Of a stretch of 64,000 nt of DNA, positions 1 to 7,441 are shown one piece after another; positions within the stretch are counted from its first letter, which is position 1; each line of letters opens with the position of its first letter. The translations under genes and the position numbers were made by a program. The DNA comes from Bacillota bacterium (lineage in GTDB: Bacteria > Bacillota > Clostridia > Tissierellales > Sedimentibacteraceae): positions 30,916-94,915 of the forward strand of contig JAEXUD010000014.1 in assembly GCA_023453025.1 (NCBI GenBank), read 5' to 3'. The notes beneath the pieces are model-generated. The model ran no database searches. It worked only from the letters and a program-made list of their open reading frames with translations, and was not told where the DNA came from.

Positions 1-61
1 CAAGCTTAGAGAAGTCGGCCGACAATATAGAAGGTGCCAATTTGGGCATTCGTTTATTCAT
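1..61 (-). CDS. rpe: Ribulose-phosphate 3-epimerase, N-terminal fragment (cut by window edge)
   Basis: Only the first 20 codons are inside the window. They read MNKRMPKLAPSILSADFSKL, the typical N-terminus of ribulose-5-phosphate 3-epimerase (the APSILSADF motif opens the first strand of the TIM barrel). The enzyme interconverts ribulose-5-P and xylulose-5-P in the pentose phosphate pathway. It follows rsgA after 9 nt on the same strand, which is the usual order in Firmicutes (prpC-prkC-rsgA-rpe). The remainder lies left of position 1. Confidence 0.85.
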   Translation of the reverse strand, partial: MNKRMPKLAPSILSADFSKL

Positions 62-70
62 TTTTTCTCC

Positions 71-949
71 TTAATACATTTTTATTTTTCGTATTTCTTC
101 TAACAGTCTGATATAGTTGTTATATCTTGTCTGACTTATTAAGCCGTAATTAACTGCGTCTTTTATAACACAATCAGGCTCTTTGTAATGGAGACAGTCT
201 GCAAATCTACATTCTGTATTTATTTTTTTTATTTCAGGGTAATACTCTTTCAGTTCAAATTCTTTGATTCCTTCTAATTCAAAGGAACTGAAGCCCGGTG
301 TGTCAACAACATATCCTCCAAAGTCCAGTCGATATATTTCTGCATGTCTTGTCGTGTGCTTGCCTCTTTTCAATTTATCACTTATTTCACCGATTTTTAA
401 TTGAAAATCAGGTTGGACTGTATTCATTATGGACGATTTTCCTACTCCTGACGGTCCGGAAAACACACTTAATTTATCTTTTAAAATATTCCTAAGCTCG
501 TTAACTGTACTTTCATCGTACTTGCTTGTAAAAATTACTTTATAATCTGTATTAACAAAATTATCTTTAAATTGCTGCTTAAGCTCTTCATCAACCAAAT
601 CACATTTGTTAAAACAAATAACCGGCTTTAAGTTATTTGTTTCAGCTGCAATTAAAAGTTTGTCTAACAGTAAAAAGCTTGGTTCCGGATTTGTAACTGC
701 AAAAAAAATTATTAGCTGCTCGGCATTGGCAACGGGTGGTCTTATCATTTCGTTGGTTCTTTCACCTATTTCTTCAATATATCCTTGATTCTCATCCTCT
801 TCGGTTAATCTGATTGATACCTTGTCTCCAACAAGGGGCTTGATGTTCTTTAGTCTGAATAAACCCCTTGCCCTGCATTCAACAATGGTTTTTCCTGTAT
901 CTACGTAATAATTTCCACCTACACCTCTAATAATGATTCCATCAATCAT
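71..949 (-). CDS. rsgA: Small ribosomal subunit biogenesis GTPase RsgA
   Basis: Circularly permuted GTPase acting in late 30S maturation in the cytoplasm. Visible features: an N-terminal OB-fold (about 1-70), then the permuted G motifs in the order G4 (NKCD, near 114), G1 (GPSGVGKSS, near 167) and G3 (DTPGF, near 217), and a C-terminal zinc-binding segment with the spaced Cys/His pattern C-x-FADCLH...C. Length 292 aa is normal. The ATG at 949 has an AGGAGT Shine-Dalgarno; only 8 nt separate it from the prkC stop, so it is co-transcribed with prkC. Confidence 0.96.
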   Translation of the reverse strand: MIDGIIIRGVGGNYYVDTGKTIVECRARGLFRLKNIKPLVGDKVSIRLTEEDENQGYIEEIGERTNEMIRPPVANAEQLIIFFAVTNPEPSFLLLDKLLIAAETNNLKPVICFNKCDLVDEELKQQFKDNFVNTDYKVIFTSKYDESTVNELRNILKDKLSVFSGPSGVGKSSIMNTVQPDFQLKIGEISDKLKRGKHTTRHAEIYRLDFGGYVVDTPGFSSFELEGIKEFELKEYYPEIKKINTECRFADCLHYKEPDCVIKDAVNYGLISQTRYNNYIRLLEEIRKIKMY

Positions 950-957
950 AAAAACTC

Positions 958-2991
958 CTATTCAAACTTGATTTCAGTTCTGTCATAAAGCTCGTTATCT
1001 ATATAAATTTCATAGACCTCTGTTCCTGTTCCTTCTATATTGATTATAATGCTTTGTTCCTTAGTGTCAACTTCCTGAGAATAAATTATTTCTCTTCCCC
1101 CGTCAGAAATTTTTTGAACTACAACAGTTACCTTATCTTTATTTGAAGGAAGTGTAATTGTCAATGGATATGAACTGACTGCAGGTTCTTCTCCCGGTTG
1201 TTCAGTTCCGGGTTCTTCTCCCGGCTCCTCCTCAGCAGGCTTTCCGGAGCTTACAGTCATCCATATGGATGTTCCCTGTGCAACGTCCTGACCTGCCGCA
1301 ACACTTTGTCTTATAACCAGTCCCTCAGCAACATCCTCACTTGGCTCTTCTGTCGCTCCTCCTACTGATAAACCGTGTTGAACTATAACAAGCTTGGCAG
1401 CTTCTAATTCTATTCCTTCCACGTTAGGCATCGGTACATAGGTTATTTTAGGACCAATACTTACTACATAATCAACTGCATCATTTTCAGCAGCAGGTGT
1501 GTTTGCTTCAGGGTGTTGACCCATTATCTGTCCTGCAGGGTATTTGTCTGAGTTTTCCTCACTGACTCTTCCCTCTTCAAGACCTTCATTTTTTAAAATA
1601 AGTCCGGCTTCTATGGAATATCTGCCAACCAGATTTGGAACAATAATTTCTTTTTCTCCCTTGCTTACCACAACTTCTATGGGATAATTTTCCTTTAGCT
1701 TCATTCCTTCATCAACGCTTTGATGAATTATCTCGCCTTCATCATATTCATTATTATATTCTCTGTTTGAAACATTGAACACTAAACCTAGATCTTCAAC
1801 TATTTTTTTCGCTTCTTCTTCGTTTCTTCCCAGCAAATTAGGAACTGCAACCTCCGGAACATACAAAACAGCTTTAAATACAATTATTCCTCCGATAACG
1901 GCAACTGCTAATGCACTTAGTATAGCTGCAATTGTAATATTTCTGTTCTTTTTATTTTGAGCTTTATTCGTTTTATTATTTTCATTCTTTTTTTTCATAG
2001 TTATATTATCTTCTTCCAAATCTTCTCCAAAAAAGCTTTTAAATGCTTTATCTGAATTTTCGTCTATTATATCTATGTTTATTTCATTATTTTCATTTAA
2101 TTCATCAGTGATTGGCGGTAGTACCATAGTTGGTGAATCAATTAATTCTTCATCATTTCTTTCGGTACTTAATCCGTACAGGGAGTCGATTTTCTTTATT
2201 AATTCATCAACACTTTGGAACCTGAAGCTTTGATGTTTTTCAAGGCATTTCATTATAACATCCTCCAGGTTTTTGGATATTTTAAGGTTCTTGAATTTTT
2301 TTGATGGTGGCACAGGTTTTTCTTGTATTTGTTTCATTGCAACAGAAATATGGTTGTCAGCGTCAAAGGGTACAACCCCTGTTATCATTTCATACATGAC
2401 TATTCCTAATGAATATATATCTGACTTATCATCCACATATCCTCCTCTTGCCTGCTCAGGAGAAAAATAATGGACTGAACCTATTACATTTGAGGTGTTA
2501 TTTATAGTAGAGCTGGTAGCTGCTCTTGCAATGCCGAAATCAGTTACCTTAGCTATTCCTTCTTCGGTTATGAGTATGTTGTGAGGTTTTATATCCCGAT
2601 GAACAATATTATTTGTATGTGCATGCTTTAAGGCTTCCGCTACCTGTCTTGAAATTTTGATAGTTTCCTGCTCGGATAATCTTCCCTTTTTCTGGATATA
2701 TTTCTTGAGGGTTTCACCCTTAACCAATTCCATAACTATATAATATATATCCCCTTCAATTCCAGTATCGTAGATATTTACTATATTAGGATGTGCAAGA
2801 CTGGCTGCGGATAATGATTCCTGCTTGAACTTTGCAATAAAATCAGGGTCAGAGGTTAATTCATCTCTTAAAACCTTAATTGCAACATAGCGGTTTAAAA
2901 CTCTGCATTTTGCCTTGTAGACAATCGACATGCCTCCGCCGCCGATTTTCTCAATTATTTCATATCTGTTTCCTAATATTTTACCTATCAT
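958..2991 (-). CDS. prkC: Membrane Ser/Thr protein kinase with PASTA repeats (PrkC/StkP family)
   Basis: Hanks-type kinase that senses muropeptides or lipid II and, in relatives, controls germination and cell-wall synthesis. The ATG at 2991 is preferred over an upstream ATG (3063) because AGAGGTG lies 6 nt before it; the protein is then 677 aa and overlaps prpC by 11 nt. Kinase domain about 10-270 (Gly loop GGGGMS, Lys39, HRDIKPHN with Asp133, DFG at 151). A Lys/Asn-rich linker leads to one membrane segment (about 350-375), then three PASTA repeats opening VPNLLGR, VPNLVGR and MPNVEG. After a Pro/Glu/Gly-rich linker comes an extra beta-rich domain of about 75 residues, which many PrkC proteins lack. 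Confidence 0.95.
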   Translation of the reverse strand: MIGKILGNRYEIIEKIGGGGMSIVYKAKCRVLNRYVAIKVLRDELTSDPDFIAKFKQESLSAASLAHPNIVNIYDTGIEGDIYYIVMELVKGETLKKYIQKKGRLSEQETIKISRQVAEALKHAHTNNIVHRDIKPHNILITEEGIAKVTDFGIARAATSSTINNTSNVIGSVHYFSPEQARGGYVDDKSDIYSLGIVMYEMITGVVPFDADNHISVAMKQIQEKPVPPSKKFKNLKISKNLEDVIMKCLEKHQSFRFQSVDELIKKIDSLYGLSTERNDEELIDSPTMVLPPITDELNENNEINIDIIDENSDKAFKSFFGEDLEEDNITMKKKNENNKTNKAQNKKNRNITIAAILSALAVAVIGGIIVFKAVLYVPEVAVPNLLGRNEEEAKKIVEDLGLVFNVSNREYNNEYDEGEIIHQSVDEGMKLKENYPIEVVVSKGEKEIIVPNLVGRYSIEAGLILKNEGLEEGRVSEENSDKYPAGQIMGQHPEANTPAAENDAVDYVVSIGPKITYVPMPNVEGIELEAAKLVIVQHGLSVGGATEEPSEDVAEGLVIRQSVAAGQDVAQGTSIWMTVSSGKPAEEEPGEEPGTEQPGEEPAVSSYPLTITLPSNKDKVTVVVQKISDGGREIIYSQEVDTKEQSIIINIEGTGTEVYEIYIDNELYDRTEIKFE

Positions 2992-3733
2992 AAGTTTCAC
3001 CTCTAGTGATATTATCAACAATAATGATTGTAATATTATCAGTTCCCCCATTATCGTTGGCAAGTTTTATTAATCTTTGTACACTTTCAGAACATCCATA
3101 TTCCTTGATGATACTTAAAATTTTCTCATCAGACAGATGTGTAGTCAGCCCATCAGTGCAAAGTAAAATAACATCATTGTCAAATAGCTCAATTTCGAAA
3201 ATATCTGCCTGTACATATTCTTCGCTGCCTACAGCCCTTGTAATTACATTTCTTTTTGGATGATTTTTCGCTTCTTCTAAAGTTATCTTCCCATCCTTTA
3301 ATAATTCGTGTACATATGTATGATCTTCAGTTAATTGTATTATTTCATCATTTTTTATGAGATAAGCCCTGCTGTCTCCCACATTTGCTATATATGCAAT
3401 ATTTAATTGCAGGTCAATCACAGCCATTGTTATAGTTGTACCCATTCCTGCACATTCTTCCTTGCGCAGAGCTTCTTCATGGATTTTTTTGTTTGCGGCG
3501 TCTATGCTTTCAATAATAAATGACGGAGCCTTGAAATCCTCTGCCTGACAGCCATTCTTAAAGATATCCTTTATCGTTTCAATAGCAATAGAGCTTGCGA
3601 CCTCCCCTGCCTTATGTCCGCCCATTCCGTCAGCAACAGCATAAAGATTATATCTGTCGGATTCTTCTACTATAAAATTATCTTCATTGTTTTCTCTCAT
3701 TAATCCTTTATTAGTTTCACAGTACGACCTCAT
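2981..3733 (-). CDS. prpC: PP2C-type Ser/Thr protein phosphatase (PrpC/Stp1)
   Basis: Metal-dependent phosphatase that reverses PrkC phosphorylation. Motifs: RENNEDNF near the N-terminus, AVADGMGGH (metal-binding Asp and Gly), GDSRAYL, LCTDGLT and GGTDNITI. The ATG at 3733 is chosen because GAGGTG lies 5 nt upstream; an upstream ATG (3745) overlaps rlmN and has no such site. The protein is 250 aa, normal for the family. The stop overlaps the prkC start by 11 nt, the usual translational coupling of the kinase/phosphatase pair. Confidence 0.95.
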   Translation of the reverse strand: MRSYCETNKGLMRENNEDNFIVEESDRYNLYAVADGMGGHKAGEVASSIAIETIKDIFKNGCQAEDFKAPSFIIESIDAANKKIHEEALRKEECAGMGTTITMAVIDLQLNIAYIANVGDSRAYLIKNDEIIQLTEDHTYVHELLKDGKITLEEAKNHPKRNVITRAVGSEEYVQADIFEIELFDNDVILLCTDGLTTHLSDEKILSIIKEYGCSESVQRLIKLANDNGGTDNITIIIVDNITRGETYDR

Positions 3734-3741
3734 AAGGCACC

Positions 3742-4770
3742 TCAAATTTTAAGATAGTTATTTCTAAGCTGTCCGCATGCAGCATTAATATCACTTCCAA
3801 GCTCTCTCCTTACGGTCGCATTAATACCTTTTTCAGAAAGCAGCTTTTTGAATTTTTCAATATCAAGATTTTCAGACGGCTTGATATCGGCTTCTTTAAC
3901 ATAATTGCACGGAATTAAATTCACATTTGCAAGCTTGTTCTTCAGCAGCTTTGAAAGCATTTCAGCATCTTCAGCGCTGTCGTTAAATCCCTTTATCATA
4001 ATATATTCAAATGTAAGTCTTCTTCCGGTTTTCTCAACATAATAATCGCATGCTTTCAACAATTCATTAAGCTTATATTTTTTTGCTACAGGCAGTATTT
4101 CTTCTCTTTTTTCCTGAGCAGCAGCATGCAGTGAAACAGCAAGAGTTATAGGAATATCTTCATCTGCAAGTCTGTAAATATTTGGAACTATGCCGCAGGT
4201 TGAAAGAGTAATTTTTCTCATAGAAATATTCTGACCTTTTTCATCATTTATCAGTCTTAAAAAATCAAGGACATTATCAAAATTGTTAAGGGGTTCTCCG
4301 GAGCCCATAATTACCACATTAGATATCTTTTCTTTAGTATCCCTTTGTATTAAATATATTTGCTTAAGCATTTCAGCAGCTGTCAGACTTCTCAAATATC
4401 CATTTTTGGTTGAAGCGCAAAAAAGACAACCCATCTTGCATCCCACCTCAGATGAAATACATGCGGTATTGCCAAATTTATATTTTAAAAATACACTTTC
4501 TACAACATTACCGTCTTCAAACCTTATTACATATTTTTTAGTATCATCAAGCTTTGATTCAAGTTTCAGCTCAATTGAGCCAAAAGTAAACTCGAAATGC
4601 TTTTTCAGCTCTTCTCTTGTTTTTTTAGACATGTTAAGCATGCCTTCAAAATCATCTACTGTCTTATTGTGAACCCAGTCAAATATTTGTTTTGCCTTAA
4701 ATTTCGGCTCTCCCATTTCCACAAGAGTTTTTTCCAGCTCCTCAAAGCTTAAATCATCTATTTTTATCAT
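3742..4770 (-). CDS. rlmN: Dual-specificity 23S rRNA A2503 / tRNA A37 C2-methyltransferase RlmN
   Basis: Radical SAM methyltransferase of 342 aa. The [4Fe-4S] motif is C111-x3-C115-x2-C118 (CKMGCLFC). Cys332, in AACGQLRNN near the C-terminus, is the residue that in this family carries the methyl group or the covalent RNA intermediate. The GSGEPL motif for SAM binding is present. It lies between rsmB and prpC, as in many Clostridia. The start at 4770 has AGGTAG upstream. Confidence 0.96.
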   Translation of the reverse strand: MIKIDDLSFEELEKTLVEMGEPKFKAKQIFDWVHNKTVDDFEGMLNMSKKTREELKKHFEFTFGSIELKLESKLDDTKKYVIRFEDGNVVESVFLKYKFGNTACISSEVGCKMGCLFCASTKNGYLRSLTAAEMLKQIYLIQRDTKEKISNVVIMGSGEPLNNFDNVLDFLRLINDEKGQNISMRKITLSTCGIVPNIYRLADEDIPITLAVSLHAAAQEKREEILPVAKKYKLNELLKACDYYVEKTGRRLTFEYIMIKGFNDSAEDAEMLSKLLKNKLANVNLIPCNYVKEADIKPSENLDIEKFKKLLSEKGINATVRRELGSDINAACGQLRNNYLKI

Positions 4771-4862
4771 GTTCTACCTTCTATTTAAATGTTTGTCAAT
4801 CCTGTTACTCGGAAATCACGCTATCGTTCAGATTGACAAAATTAAAATTATATCAAATTATA

Positions 4863-6197
4863 TCACAGCCTTTTTATTTTCGCAATAAAAAAGCCATCCA
4901 TGTTGTGTATATGAGGATATATTTCGATGTATCCGTTTTTTGCAGTGGTGAAAAAGTCATCAACATTTTGAGAAATGTCGTCCAATATAAAATCCTTGTT
5001 TTTATCTAAGAACTCATTAATAAGTTCAATATTTTCTTTTCTTTCTGTGGAACATGTTGAATAAACAAGCCTTCCGCCGGTCTTTAAGTATTTTGCGGCA
5101 TTTTCCAGTATTTTATATTGAATCTTACTGATTTCCTTTAAATCCTCTTGCATATTTTTGTATTTTATTTCCGGTTTTCTTCTTATTATTCCAAGCCCTG
5201 TGCACGGAACATCTGCAATGACGTAATCTGCTCTTCCCAGCAAATTATCATCCGGCTTGGTGGCGTCATATTCTTCAGTATTTACAATACTTATACCCAG
5301 CCGCACTGTTTCTCTGTCTATTAAGGACAGCTTTCCTGCATATATATCCCTGCTTATAATTTTTCCTTTATTATTCATTATTTCTGCCGCATTCAGGGTC
5401 TTGCCTCCGGGAGCCGCACACATATCAATCAGAAGACTGTTTTCTTCCGGGTTTAATATTTGCCCTGCCAGCATGGAGCTTTCGCTTTGAATGGAAAAAA
5501 GTCCATTTTTATATTCCTCTTGCTTTTCTATATCATATGGATTTTCCAGAATTATACCCTTATGGGCATATTTGCATTTATGAGCCTTGATATTTTTTTG
5601 TTCAAAAAGCTTTATCAGATCATCTCTCGAAATCCTTAATGTGTTGACCCTTATTTCAAGAGGAGCTTCAATATTGTTTGCAATTAAGGCCGCCTCCACC
5701 TTCTCTTTTCCAAACTGATTTTTCCATCTTAAAACCAGCTCCTTTGGATAAGAATATTTAACACTTAAATATTCATCAAAAGGCAGCTTATTCAGCTTAT
5801 TTTCCAGCTCCTGCCTGCTTCGCAATATGTTTCTTAAGACGGCATTTACAAATTTTGATGCTCTTATATTTCCTTTATCCTTAATATATTGCACACTTTC
5901 GTTCACTACAATATTTTCATGGGACTTATCCAGGAAAAACAGCTGATAAACAGCCAATCTAAGTGCAATCAATACATCAAGTTCCATTTTCTTTGTCTTT
6001 GTGCTGGACACCTCATTGATAATCCAATCGATGAAAATCAGATTTTCAATAACTCCTAAAACTGATTTACGATACAAAGAACGAAGACTATGCTCAACAT
6101 TTTTCATATCATTGTTAATAACAATGTTTGAATAGGATTTATCTCTAAATATTTTTTTAAGCGTTTCAATTACCTGTGTTCTATAGCTGTTATTCAT
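4863..6197 (-). CDS. rsmB: 16S rRNA m5C967 methyltransferase RsmB (Sun/Fmu)
   Basis: 444 aa, normal length. The N-terminal ~140 residues form a NusB-like RNA-binding domain; the C-terminal half is a Rossmann methyltransferase with the SAM loop DMCAAPGGKT and the two family cysteines in ADVPCTG and YSTCST (one nucleophile, one for product release). In many Clostridia rsmB directly follows fmt; here about 10 kb of accessory DNA separates them. The ATG at 6197 has GAGGAT upstream. Confidence 0.96.
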   Translation of the reverse strand: MNNSYRTQVIETLKKIFRDKSYSNIVINNDMKNVEHSLRSLYRKSVLGVIENLIFIDWIINEVSSTKTKKMELDVLIALRLAVYQLFFLDKSHENIVVNESVQYIKDKGNIRASKFVNAVLRNILRSRQELENKLNKLPFDEYLSVKYSYPKELVLRWKNQFGKEKVEAALIANNIEAPLEIRVNTLRISRDDLIKLFEQKNIKAHKCKYAHKGIILENPYDIEKQEEYKNGLFSIQSESSMLAGQILNPEENSLLIDMCAAPGGKTLNAAEIMNNKGKIISRDIYAGKLSLIDRETVRLGISIVNTEEYDATKPDDNLLGRADYVIADVPCTGLGIIRRKPEIKYKNMQEDLKEISKIQYKILENAAKYLKTGGRLVYSTCSTERKENIELINEFLDKNKDFILDDISQNVDDFFTTAKNGYIEIYPHIHNMDGFFIAKIKRL

Positions 6198-6362
6198 AAT
6201 ATCCTCTATGTAAAATACTGATTGTTATCCAACCCTGGTGAACATTCTTATTTCTATTAATTAAAAAAACAATTCATTATATCATTAATATACCCAAATA
6301 ACAAAGAATATTTTATTTAACTTATTTATAAGTATGCCATCTATTTTTATGGATGACCGCAC

Positions 6363-6887
6363 CTATTTTCGTTTCTCACACCGATAAAACAACCAGGAAA
6401 AATAAAAGAAATGAATCGTGCACAGAAACAAAACCATGTTGCTGTGCCAATCCATCACCATGTCCCATTCCATACCAAATTTCTTAAAAAACAGCAATTC
6501 ACTCAAAGGCGCCATAGGAGAGAATGGTGTCGTCAGCCAAATAATAATAATTGCAAGAATACTTCCGCCGGACTCCGACGCCATCAGTTGTTGTCTATAT
6601 ACAAACCATATTACCATTAGGACACTGCAAATAGCCCAATACCGCTTCACCAACCTATTCGCTTCACGGCTTCTAATAAACCAAAGTAATGCATCAAACA
6701 GAAACAGGCTTAGTACATAAACAATCATCAGTCCATAAACTGCGCCATTATGATAGCCATCGCCTGCAAATAAACCGTAGCGACTATTCAAAAAGTTAAG
6801 TATAAAATGGGAACCCGCCCAAATCAAACCGGCTATAGCTGCATACTCAAAAAATCGTTCTCTGCGTGTTTTCATCTTCATCATCAT
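6363..6887 (-). CDS. Unknown four-helix membrane protein
   Basis: 174 aa with about four hydrophobic segments (roughly 15-32, 47-70, 83-97, 145-165) and basic ends. Trp, Phe and Tyr are frequent and the loop between helices 3 and 4 is Gly/Ser/Pro-rich. I do not recognise the family. AAGGCGG precedes the ATG at 6887. It is the first gene of the accessory stretch beyond rsmB and stands alone, with a 165-nt gap to rsmB. The coding call rests on length, ribosome binding site and consistent membrane topology. Confidence 0.6.
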   Translation of the reverse strand: MMMKMKTRRERFFEYAAIAGLIWAGSHFILNFLNSRYGLFAGDGYHNGAVYGLMIVYVLSLFLFDALLWFIRSREANRLVKRYWAICSVLMVIWFVYRQQLMASESGGSILAIIIIWLTTPFSPMAPLSELLFFKKFGMEWDMVMDWHSNMVLFLCTIHFFYFSWLFYRCEKRK

Positions 6888-7055
6888 ATCCGCCTTATAT
6901 AATAGTATAGCGAAATTTCAACAATTGAAATAAATATATATCATTTTATATAGACGATTTTTTATGGAAATTGTTCCAAAATAATTTACTTATTACTTTA
7001 TTACTTACTTATTAAAGGCTTACTTATTAAAGTATTAAAAAAACTCTACAAAATA

Positions 7056-7084
7056 TTGAAATGATTGTAATATTTTGGTATAAT
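7056..7084 (+). promoter_or_regulatory. Sigma-A promoter of toxin copy 1
   Basis: TTGAAA (7056-7061), 17-nt spacer, TATAAT (7079-7084). The same arrangement recurs at copies 2 and 3. It predicts a toxin mRNA starting near 7091 with a leader of about 50 nt. Confidence 0.85.
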
Positions 7085-7119
7085 ATGTCAAGGAATTGCC
7101 ATGACGGATAGGCGGTTGG

Positions 7120-7135
7120 CTCCCTGAAAAGGGAG
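7120..7135 (+). promoter_or_regulatory. Hairpin masking the toxin ribosome binding site (copy 1)
   Basis: CTCCCT-GAAA-AGGGAG is a perfect 6-bp stem with a GAAA tetraloop. Its 3' arm contains the Shine-Dalgarno (GGGAGGTGAT) of the toxin 8 nt before the ATG. Masked ribosome binding sites are a hallmark of type I toxin mRNAs. The same hairpin is present in copies 2 and 3. Confidence 0.75.
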
Positions 7136-7143
7136 GTGATAAT

Positions 7144-7224
7144 ATGGTTACTTATGGAGATTTATTTACCCTCGGGTTACTCATAGCAGCGATTATTGCC
7201 TTGTTAAAAGACAAGCTTAAATAG
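7144..7224 (+). CDS. Small hydrophobic toxin of a type I toxin-antitoxin module, copy 1
   Basis: 26 codons starting MVTYGDLF, one hydrophobic helix (about residues 9-20) and a basic end KDKLK. This pattern fits the short 'holin-like' membrane toxins of Firmicute type I systems (TxpA/BsrG-like, Pfam Hol_Tox type). It has its own sigma-A promoter, a strong but hairpin-masked ribosome binding site, and a convergent RNA gene just downstream. Near-identical copies lie at 12503 and 15368. Toxicity is inferred from family features, not shown. Confidence 0.75.
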   Translation: MVTYGDLFTLGLLIAAIIALLKDKLK

Positions 7225-7231
7225 TTTTACA

Positions 7232-7324
7232 TAAAAAACTAACCGCCAAAGTTTAGCGACCGAGCGGTTAGAATTTATTTAATCGATTTTGGAGCTAACC
7301 GTTTATTCGGCAGTTCCTTTTGTT
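7232..7324 (-). ncRNA. Antisense RNA (antitoxin) of module copy 1
   Basis: Predicted RNA of about 93 nt: a consensus sigma-A promoter (7331-7359) fires leftward with a start near 7324, and a terminator hairpin (7239-7271) followed by six U residues ends it near 7232. It is complementary to the 3' untranslated part of the toxin mRNA, the txpA/RatA arrangement. Ends are inferred from promoter and terminator positions. Confidence 0.7.
7239..7271 (-). terminator. Terminator of antisense RNA copy 1
   Basis: CTAACCGC (7239-7246) pairs with GCGGTTAG (7264-7271), 8 bp with a 17-nt loop. On the minus strand TTTTTTA follows. A further CTAACCG at 7295-7301 could pair alternatively with the 3' arm. Confidence 0.75.
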
Positions 7325-7330
7325 AAGTTA

Positions 7331-7359
7331 ATTATAACAAAACTTAAAAATATTGTCAA
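7331..7359 (-). promoter_or_regulatory. Consensus sigma-A promoter of antisense RNA copy 1
   Basis: Reading leftward: TTGACA (7359-7354), 17-nt spacer, TATAAT (7336-7331). Both hexamers match consensus exactly, stronger than the toxin promoter, as expected for an antitoxin RNA made in excess. Confidence 0.85.
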
Positions 7360-7372
7360 GCAATGAATTTTC

Positions 7373-7440
7373 TCAATTCAACGCTATGTGTTGCGGGAAT
7401 TTTGTTGACTCTCAAATACTCTTCTACTGCCATTTTATTT
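7373..7440 (-). pseudogene. Scar of the fmt 3' end (copy 1)
   Basis: Read leftward this stretch aligns with the last ~22 codons of fmt: NKMAVEEYLRVNK against NKMKIDAYLRGNK of the intact gene, then a 1-nt insertion, then the same last codons and TGA. The sequence after the stop is also the same as behind fmt. It shows that module copy 1 was copied from DNA adjoining fmt. Confidence 0.75.
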
Positions 7441-7441
7441 T

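Noticed and set aside
7144..7224. A phage holin
   Set aside because: The peptide is too short, has one helix only, and no endolysin or other phage gene is nearby.
7056..7440. An insertion sequence or MITE as explanation for the 350-nt repeats
   Set aside because: No terminal inverted repeats or target duplications are seen; the repeats contain promoters, a peptide gene and an RNA gene, and are joined to fmt scars, so they are copied modules.
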